Below are positions 57,707-64,000 of a DNA stretch of 64,000 bases, one piece after another (within the stretch, counting starts at the first letter, position 1; each line of letters starts with the position of its first letter). Origin of the DNA: Sarocladium kiliense. Taxonomy: Eukaryota; Ascomycota; Sordariomycetes; Hypocreales; Sarocladiaceae. Both the position numbers and the translations under genes were made by a program. The stretch lies in assembly GCA_030734395.1 (NCBI GenBank), contig JAUZTG010000015.1:186001-250000 (forward strand). Reading direction: 5' to 3'. The notes beneath the pieces are model-generated. The model was not told the DNA's origin. It made no database searches and saw only the letters and a program-made list of their open reading frames with translations.

Positions 57707-59473
57707 CTACTCTCCGATCTCGCGGTCCTGGTTCCAGTGAAGGATCTTGCGGGAGATCGGCCATTTCCAGCTTTTATGGTTCATCCACGACCCCAAAAAG
57801 TACATTGGAACAACGCACCACAAGATCACGCCAGCAATGATAGCCATCTCTCCAAAAGCTAGACCATACCCGGACTTTTGGATCCAAGGGTTTGTGTAAA
57901 AGCTGAGAAGAAACCCGAAAAGTGCTGCAAACCGTTAGCCATCTAGTTGGTGAAGTAATGAGTCGTGCGCTACTGACACTTAAAAGCATATTGCGTAACA
58001 GTGACTTCTCCAGCGATAGTTCGGTAGCAGTCGACCATATAGACCACCGAAATGTTTGCAGCCAGGACAATGGTAAAGCTCACTATACGTGATTAGATGG
58101 AATGTTCTCCAGCGCATCCATATCCTAACATGTAATGCAGCTAGGCATTGGTAAGAGGCTAGGATAGAGTTACAATACTCACAGAATCCAAGCCCAAGTG
58201 TGGGTATTATCCAGTGCCATCCGTTCTCGATTCCCAGCCCATAGAGAACGAGAGCCAGAGGTCCAGTAATGGCGGCCAGGATCATCGGTGGCAGTCGCAT
58301 CTCTGGCTTCTTGATCCCGTTGTTTTTGGTAGCAAGGTAGTCGACTGTGCTGTCGGATAGTTTCCCGCCAAAGAAGATAGCCAGGATTGCACCAATGACG
58401 CCGGCGACGGAACAAAGCCCGATCTGCCACAGCGAGAAGTGGTACGTTTCTGCGAAGGCAACGGAAAGGTTTGTGCTGATAGCGACGAGGAAGCCAATCA
58501 GAACAGACATGACCAACGAAGCCCACAATACAGATGGCATCAGAATGAGAATGCAAGATCTCAGAGGGATCTTCCAGACGGGTTCTTGGGTATAAACCTG
58601 AGTTGGCAAGGATTTCATGATATCGTATGGATTTGGGGGCTTGCCAATCACTACAGTTCCTAAGCCAAGCTGTCCATCCTCGAGGTGACTGGTCGTATTT
58701 TCGATTTTGTTGCTCTCGTCCATGATAATTCGTGCTTTATCAAGCTCGTCATCTTCCTGTGCTTGTGTCGGCGGCAATCGAGGGAACAGTGTTTCCGGCA
58801 GGGTCATAAACATTGTCACGGTGAAGAAAGTGGCTAGTCCAGTACAGAGGTAGAAGAATACCCTCCAGGACGCATTGAAGCCGACGAAGCCACTGACGAC
58901 AAACCCGATAGAAGATCCGGCTGTGAGCGCAAATGTGTATAGCCTATGTTCGTAGGATGTTAGCTTCATCTAGACAGACAACCTTTTGAGACTGACACAT
59001 ACCATCGTCATGGTTCCTCGCTCATGCAGAAAGAAGATATCAGCAATTGTCAGAGGGACGAGGACTTCAACGGCACCCGCACCCCAGCCAGTGACCAACC
59101 TTGCTGCCATGATGGAAGCATATAATGTAGCCACGGAGGTCCATGCCACGCCAGCAGTGACAGTGATGTTCGGGATCATAATTGAAGGACCAGCAGTAAC
59201 GAAGGTTGCCAGGAAGATAGTACAAGACACCAGTCCTGCTATATAGTACTTGAACCATCTTGGCCTGCATTTTTATACGTGAGTAAACTTTCAGGCTGGT
59301 CCTTCAAACAGAGTAACCGACCAGTTCAAGGGATCATCCGGACTAGTCGAGGGTTGCGGAATGAGGAGAATTGCATTCGTGTCTTTGTCTCGCAACCTAA
59401 GGGTACCCAGTCGTTGCTTTGCAGAGACGGACGTCATAACAGTGTCTGTGTTCATGTTTTGGTCTCGGGGCAT
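57707..59473 (-). pseudogene. Damaged MFS transporter gene (DHA1/Hol1-like)
   Basis: Exons 59473-59322, 59264-59003, about 58943-58183, 58082-57978 and 57924-57707 would give roughly 470 residues, short for a family of 520-560. The start (PSTSPDDPLNWPRWFKYYIAG) is a good Hol1-type N-terminus, and the C-terminal half is intact (FWRVFFYLCTGLATFF-like, GHWHWIIP-like and VVYMVDCYRTIAGEV stretches). Two defects stand out. First, helix 1 runs directly into helix 4 (AARLVTGWGAGAVEVLVPL): helix 2, motif A and helix 3, about 55 residues, are absent. Second, the strong splice pair 59002/58944 (GTATGT, GCTAAC, ATAG) leaves one extra G, so exon 3 falls out of frame; the only in-phase acceptor gives a 33-nt intron without branch site. 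It is probably a pseudogene, unless an unusual splice rescues it. Confidence 0.65.
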
Positions 59474-60440
59474 GCGCGTGGATGATTTACTCAGTTACGA
59501 CAAGCGTCAAAGAGGGACACCAGTGCAATAGAGAAGCCTTTATGACATGTCTCCACGAGACAAGGGGGAGAAAATCAAGCAAGCCTTGGTTGGCTTCCAT
59601 CATTTAACCTACACGATGTGATCGTTGGAGATGAACTAATTTTGCCGAACGTGAATCCCGGTTCAGTGGAACCGAGGCTACAGTTCACAAGTTTGGTACG
59701 CTCCTGTGAATAAGCATTCAGACTATTGCTACCTAAGACAGCTGACATACATAGTATTTGGCCTATGAAGACCCATGCCTGGAGACAAGCTCTGCCGACA
59801 ACATGTCCCGCTCTCCGAAATTGGGGGTTGAAAGCGTGTTCGGAATATCCTTATTAGTTCCCAAAACCTCCGCTTAGTCAAGCAACTATGCTATCTGGGC
59901 AGCTCAAAACTTAGGTGGCGTCAATGCAAGGAATACATGGAGCCAATCTCAATAGAGAAATCGCTGCTTCATTGGCCCTGAACCCCTTCGCAAGAGTTCT
60001 TAGGGCGCTGGGCGTTGTTGCAGTGGCCTCCATCTCCCCCACAACCCGCATCACTTTAACTTCCGACTAGACATCTCGCCTGACTTCCCCATGTTCCGCC
60101 ATTGCCGATCGTGGTTACCGCTTGATTTGTGAGCTGCGTACCATGCAAAGGGTCTTTCAGATATTCGCGAAGGCGCGAGATGCTGATAGATGCGCATCTT
60201 ATTCCTCCGCAGCCTACTCACCTTGCCGATAAAGTCAGCCGAGACCAAATCATCATTCCGTTTCGCTAACCGGAACCAACGCGTGCAGGCGGCAAAGCCG
60301 ACGCGGAAAAGCCGAGCGTCCTGGGAGTCGCAATGTGCTATAAAGGTGCCAGCGCTCACGATGCGTCGAAATCCAGGGTGATGACATACCTCTAACACTC
60401 ATCCCTACCTTTCATCATTCACGACCATCAACGTACCGAA
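59474..60440. other. Divergent region between the damaged MFS gene and the hydrolase gene
   Basis: No supported gene. A CTATAAAGG at 60337-60345 lies about 100 bp before the hydrolase start and is its likely TATA box. Confidence 0.5.
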
Positions 60441-62293
60441 ATGGCTGCACCGATAACCTTGGCGAGTCTGGCGAGGCCGCAAACAGTGACCACAGATGTC
60501 GATGGTCAATACACCAAGATTCAAAACGCCTTCATCGAAATGCGAGATGGCGTTGAGCTTTGCGTGAACGTATACCTCCCCTTTGCCGCATCGAAGAACG
60601 GAGAAAAGGTGCCGGTCATCACAAGTCTCGGCCCATACGGCAAGGATATACAGGCACTCGAATTCGGTCTCCCGAAGACGGACATCTACGCAAATATGCT
60701 TCGTAACGTCTCGCCGATTGGCCCGGATGCTTGCTTCGAACTAGCTGATCCTCTGATTTGGGTATGAAAACTGATTCGACCTGATGGCTACTATTCCACT
60801 CTGCTCACGCTCGGCAATCTTGCTTGATAGACACATAAGTTTGGCTATGCCCTCGTCAGAGCCGACACTCGCGGTACAGGCGGAAGCTATGGGAGGTTTG
60901 ATCCATTTGGTCTGGAGAGATCTCTCGAGATCCAGGCAGATGCGGAAGGCCAAGGTATGTGCTCACCTTCACCGACGTACTTCCACAGCCCTTCTCGCTG
61001 ACTACCTGCGAGCTAGATGTCCACGATCTCGTTGAGTGGGCCGGTACACAGTCATGGTCTTCTGGAAAAGTCGCTTTGTCTGGTATCAGCTATTATGGCA
61101 TGGTGTGCTGGTGGGGAGCAATGCAAAAGCCCAAGCACCTCAGCGCCATCGTTGCGTACGAAGGACTATGCGACATCTTCAACCTAGCTGCACGCATGGG
61201 GGGCATTGGAAACCCGCCCTTCCAGCAACACTGGCTCGATAACGTCACGAATCAGCGCGGTCGCCGAGAAGGTGTCGGCGAGGACGAACTCAAGCAGAAC
61301 CGCGCCGACTTCATCAAGCTTCTTTATGAACATGAGTGGCCAACTGAGGGGGTCTGGCCTATTTTGGAGAGGGAGCGTATCCTTCAGAACATCGAAGTCC
61401 CCATGTACTCGGCAGGTAACTGGACAGACCCAGAGCTCCATCTTCCTGGCAACATGCTTGCATTCTATGGGGCCTCCTCAACGAACAAATGGCTCGAAAT
61501 GCACACAGGCAATCACCTCGCTGCCTACTATGAACAAGATCAAATCGAGATCCAACGCAAATTCTTAGATTACTTCCTCCGGGGCAAGCATGACAGCGGG
61601 ATCCTGGATGTCCCCCGAGTCAATCTGCAGCTGACAAAAGGCGACAACAAGCAACTCTACCGCGCTGAGAAGTCCTTCCCACCAGAAGATTTGGAATGGG
61701 AGTCCCTGTACATTACGAAGTCTGGCTCTCTCAGCGCAGAGAAACCTTCTGAGAATTCTTTCCAGATCGATTACGAGGGTTTAACAGGCCGCCTGGAATT
61801 CCTCACAGAAGTATTCCAAGAAGATTTTGAAATTCTTGGCTGTCCCTACCTCGAGCTGGTCGTGAAAACAGAGGCCGAAGATATGGACATCTTCTGCCAC
61901 CTTCGGTCACAAAGGGCCGACGGAAGCCTGGTAATCTTCACCGGAAACCATAACGAGCCAATCAACAACTTCACTCGCAGTTGGGTACGTCTGTCTCATC
62001 GCGAGCCTGCAGAAGAACTTCTGAGCCAGCGGATCCCAATTATCAAGAACAAGGAGAAGGCAGAAGTGGTCAAAGGCAAGACCTACACGGTCGTTCTACC
62101 CATTGTACCAACTTCGTATATCTTTGAGCCTGGGTACAGACTCAATGTCGAGATTGGGGCTTGCGGCACAGCTGCGACGATACCGATCATGAGGCACAAT
62201 GGAGGGGACCGGACTGCTGAGAGGTTTGGTGGTAAGAACAGCATCTTGGCTGGTAGTAGGCTGGTTCTTCCTCGGGTCAGACGTACATATTAG
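60441..62293 (+). CDS. CocE/NonD-type hydrolase (X-Pro dipeptidyl-peptidase S15 family)
   Basis: Serine hydrolase of 573 residues. Exons 60441-60761, 60831-60954 and 61017-62293. The alpha/beta-hydrolase domain has RDGVELCVNVYLP, VRADTRGTGGSYGRFDPFG, the nucleophile Ser173 in SGISYYGM, a likely catalytic Asp in AGNWTDPELH and His in MHTGNHLAAYY. The C-terminal beta-sandwich typical of the family starts near 360 (LEWESLYITKSGSL) and ends with SRLVLPRV. There is no signal peptide, so it acts inside the cell. Members split esters (for example cocaine esterase), amides or X-Pro dipeptides; the substrate here is unknown. The second acceptor choice (ATAG at 60829-60830) adds THK before FGYALV; a slightly later AAG would also stay in frame. 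Confidence 0.92.
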
Positions 62294-62687
62294 ATGTTCA
62301 TACTTCTTAGAGGTCAATTGATGAGCGCAGCGCTTCCCGGTCAACACCAACCTTATCCACCTGCCACCGTAGCAATGGGTGGGTTACTAGGCCCTCGCGA
62401 TTCATAAGTGGCTATTGAGTTCGAGTGGCTGATCCGCGGGGTCGGTGTCGAGGCCTAGCTTGACTGAAGGCAAAATTATGATCGCTGTTCTGATTTGTTG
62501 GTAGATTCATTTGTCAGACCACTTCTAGGAGTCAAATGTTTACGTGTTCGAAGATGTCATGACATGGATTGTAAAAGAGTGTGGGTGGTTTTATTGTTCT
62601 AGCGCGAACAGTGTCCAAGCCGTCCTTGAATGAGCGAATCTGGTCTCCCTCCCTCCGATTCATGTTCAAGATGTATGATGAATCCCT
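62294..62687. other. Convergent 3' region between hydrolase and thi4 genes
   Basis: Both flanking genes end here. No other feature supported. Confidence 0.5.
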
Positions 62688-63785
62688 CTAGAAAGCATTG
62701 GCCTTCTTACGGGCGTCAAAGACCTTGAGAGCCTCCTCAGCAGCCTTGACACCAGAGAGGGCCATAGCACCAAAGGTAGGGCCTGGGCAGGCTTGTCAGC
62801 ATATATCCGAAGACGACAAACCATTTTGCAATTAGACTTACCCATTCGGTTGGCACCATCAACCTCGGAAAGTTCCATGCCTCCAACGATAAGTCCGGGA
62901 ACAATCTCGCGAGTGTTCTTGACAATAGCGTCCTCAGCAGTGTTCATGTCCAGACCACGCATACCACCAAGCTTCTCAATTCGCTGCATGCTAACGAGAC
63001 GCTTGACAGAGAAAGCACCCATGGGGCCATCGTGACCAGTGGTGGAGATGATCAGAGGTGCATTGATGGTGTTAGGGTCCATGCAAGACTGGTCGTCGTG
63101 GTGCATAGCAACCAGAGTCCAGTTAGTGACGACACCGGCGATGCGGACCCCTTCCTCAGAAGGGCGGGTGATGAGATCCTCAACGCAAGTAGCATTGAAG
63201 AGCTTAATGTTGGGCATCTGAAGCACCTTGGACATGATAGTCGAGGTGAAGAGAGCCGCGTGCTTGACCACGACATAAGCGCCCTCGTCTTCGTACGGGA
63301 CACCAATCTCGCGAAGGAAAGCATCAGCAGGCTTGCGCATGACCATGGCTGAGAAGAGCTGACCGCCAAGCCAGGCACCACCACCGGGGGAGACGGATGC
63401 CTCTATGATGGCGATGCGAAGGTCGGGTCGCTGCTTTGCGAGGACGTAGGCGGCACTGAGACCGCAAGATCCAGCGCCAATGATGACAATATCCGACTCG
63501 GCGTACTCGTCGAGGTCCTGAATGATCGGTCAGACACCGAGCTCAGAAAGGTTTACATCAGAGCTGACAAACCTTGAAGTAGCGGCGTGTCATAGCGCGA
63601 GAGACTTGGCTCTCGCGAATGGGAGCGAACTTGAAAGAGTTCCAATCGCCCTCGAAGATGCCATTGAGAGCGTCAGTCTGCAGACCTCCTGTGCCAAGGT
63701 CAACCTTGACAGGGAACTGCTTGGTGCTAGGAGCAGCAAGCTCAGCAGAGCGCTGGGTGGGCGAGATGGCAGCGGGGGGGCTCAT
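62688..63785 (-). CDS. thi4: Thiazole synthase Thi4 (thiamine biosynthesis)
   Basis: Makes the thiazole half of thiamine from NAD, glycine and sulfur. Exons 63785-63573, 63517-62842 and 62782-62688 give 327 residues, the normal length. The NAD/FAD-type fold has DIVIIGAGSCGLSAAYVLA and SPGGGAWLGGQLFSAMVM. The cysteine that donates its sulfur in the single-turnover eukaryotic enzyme is in DDQSCMDPNT (about residue 216) and is present. STTGHDGPMGAF and NRMGPTFGAMALSGVKAAE complete the signature. Expression should be controlled by the TPP riboswitch in its leader. Thiamine pyrophosphokinase, which makes the riboswitch ligand, is encoded 46 kb away. Confidence 0.98.
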
Positions 63786-63829
63786 GTTGGCGATGATGCT
63801 AGATTTAGGTGTTAGATTCCATCCGGATT

Positions 63830-63988
63830 TCAGGGAGGCGAGGAGAGCATGATCCTTTCGCTGGTATTATCCAGATCAAGTTCAGGGCCGTCTAATCTCA
63901 GCCACACTCCCCTTCCGCCTCGAATTGCAAGCGTTGCAGAGGCAAAGCATTACAAGCCGAGGCGGAAGAAGAGTGGGCACCGGCTCAT
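63830..63988 (-). other. Two short upstream reading frames in the thi4 leader
   Basis: One starts in the 5' strand of P1 (ATG 63988-63986) and has 12 codons, ending at a TAA that overlaps the GTAATG at 63953. The other starts in the 3' strand of P1 (ATG 63850-63848) and has 6 codons (MLSSPP, stop TGA). Both ATGs are inside the base-paired P1. If the leader intron is kept, ribosomes would meet these frames before the thi4 ATG, a known way for fungal TPP riboswitches to reduce expression. Confidence 0.6.
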
Positions 63989-63990
63989 GC
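63847..63990 (-). promoter_or_regulatory. TPP riboswitch aptamer in the thi4 leader
   Basis: Complete thiamine pyrophosphate aptamer, read on the minus strand. P1 pairs GCATGA (63990-63985) with TCATGC (63852-63847). P2 pairs GCCG (from 63984) with CGGC. P3 is an unusually long helix of about 18 pairs with two G-U, whose core is CTTCCGCCTCG (63968-63958) with CGAGGCGGAAG (63922-63912). The invariant CTGAGA follows P3, and the P4/P5 arm has GATCTGGATAATACCAGCG, the classical THI-box text. A good intron end (branch TCTAAC, acceptor ATCTAG at 63799) lies downstream, 13 bases before the ATG, as expected for fungal riboswitches that control splicing of a leader intron. The donor is not certain; GTAATG at 63953 lies in the P3 loop and another may lie beyond the window. 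Confidence 0.95.
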
Positions 63991-64000
63991 GACACTTATT

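Overview
The window is nuclear DNA of a filamentous ascomycete. Almost every confident gene is split by 45-75 nt introns with GT(A/G)(A/T)GT donors, CTAAC/CTGAC branch sites and short distances to the acceptor AG. The gene set is typical of Pezizomycotina: class I hydrophobin, Zn2Cys6 regulator, sedolisin, GH3 and GH16 enzymes, siderophore transporter remains, and thi4 with a TPP riboswitch. Intron style and content suggest Dothideomycetes, but I cannot prove the class from this window. Exon coordinates below come from reading splice signals and checking phase; each model closes in frame unless stated.

Layout. 1-3.75 kb is gene-poor. 3.8-7.6 kb holds a cytochrome P450 and an MFS exporter in tandem on the minus strand. 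8.2-10.5 kb is a secreted copper amine oxidase and 12.4-13.0 kb a class I hydrophobin with an unusually long inner loop. 14.9-22.2 kb is a housekeeping block: Bos1-type SNARE, thiamine pyrophosphokinase, Mia40, an OM14-like mitochondrial outer-membrane protein and a Myb/SANT-like protein. 23-26 kb has an orphan gene and a wrecked siderophore-iron transporter. 28-36.5 kb has a DHA1 transporter, a hotdog thioesterase, a GH16 glucanase and a Dal5-like permease. A spliced tRNA-Leu(AAG) lies at 37.3 kb. 37.7-49.5 kb has a Zn2Cys6 regulator, a sedolisin, an Hst3/Hst4-type sirtuin, a class V aminotransferase and a small glycine-rich protein. 49.9-57 kb has a secreted EEP nuclease/phosphatase-type protein with a jacalin-like domain, a cysteine-rich secreted protein, an orphan membrane protein fragment and a GH3 beta-glucosidase. 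57.7-64 kb has a damaged MFS gene, a CocE/S15-type hydrolase and thi4 with its complete riboswitch.

How genes relate. Most neighbours look unrelated, as is normal in fungi. The P450 and exporter could act together. Secreted enzymes (amine oxidase, GH16, sedolisin, EEP protein, GH3) suggest a saprotroph or plant-associated lifestyle. Thiamine pyrophosphokinase and thi4 are in the same pathway (TPP made by the first is the ligand of the thi4 riboswitch) but lie 46 kb apart.

The most unusual signals concern gene architecture. The thioesterase gene has two complete introns separated by a single nucleotide needed to keep frame. The Bos1 gene has an intron directly after its ATG, and the OM14-like gene has an intron inside its ATG. 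The thi4 aptamer carries an 18-bp P3 helix and two short upstream reading frames. I did not find a clear new multi-gene system.
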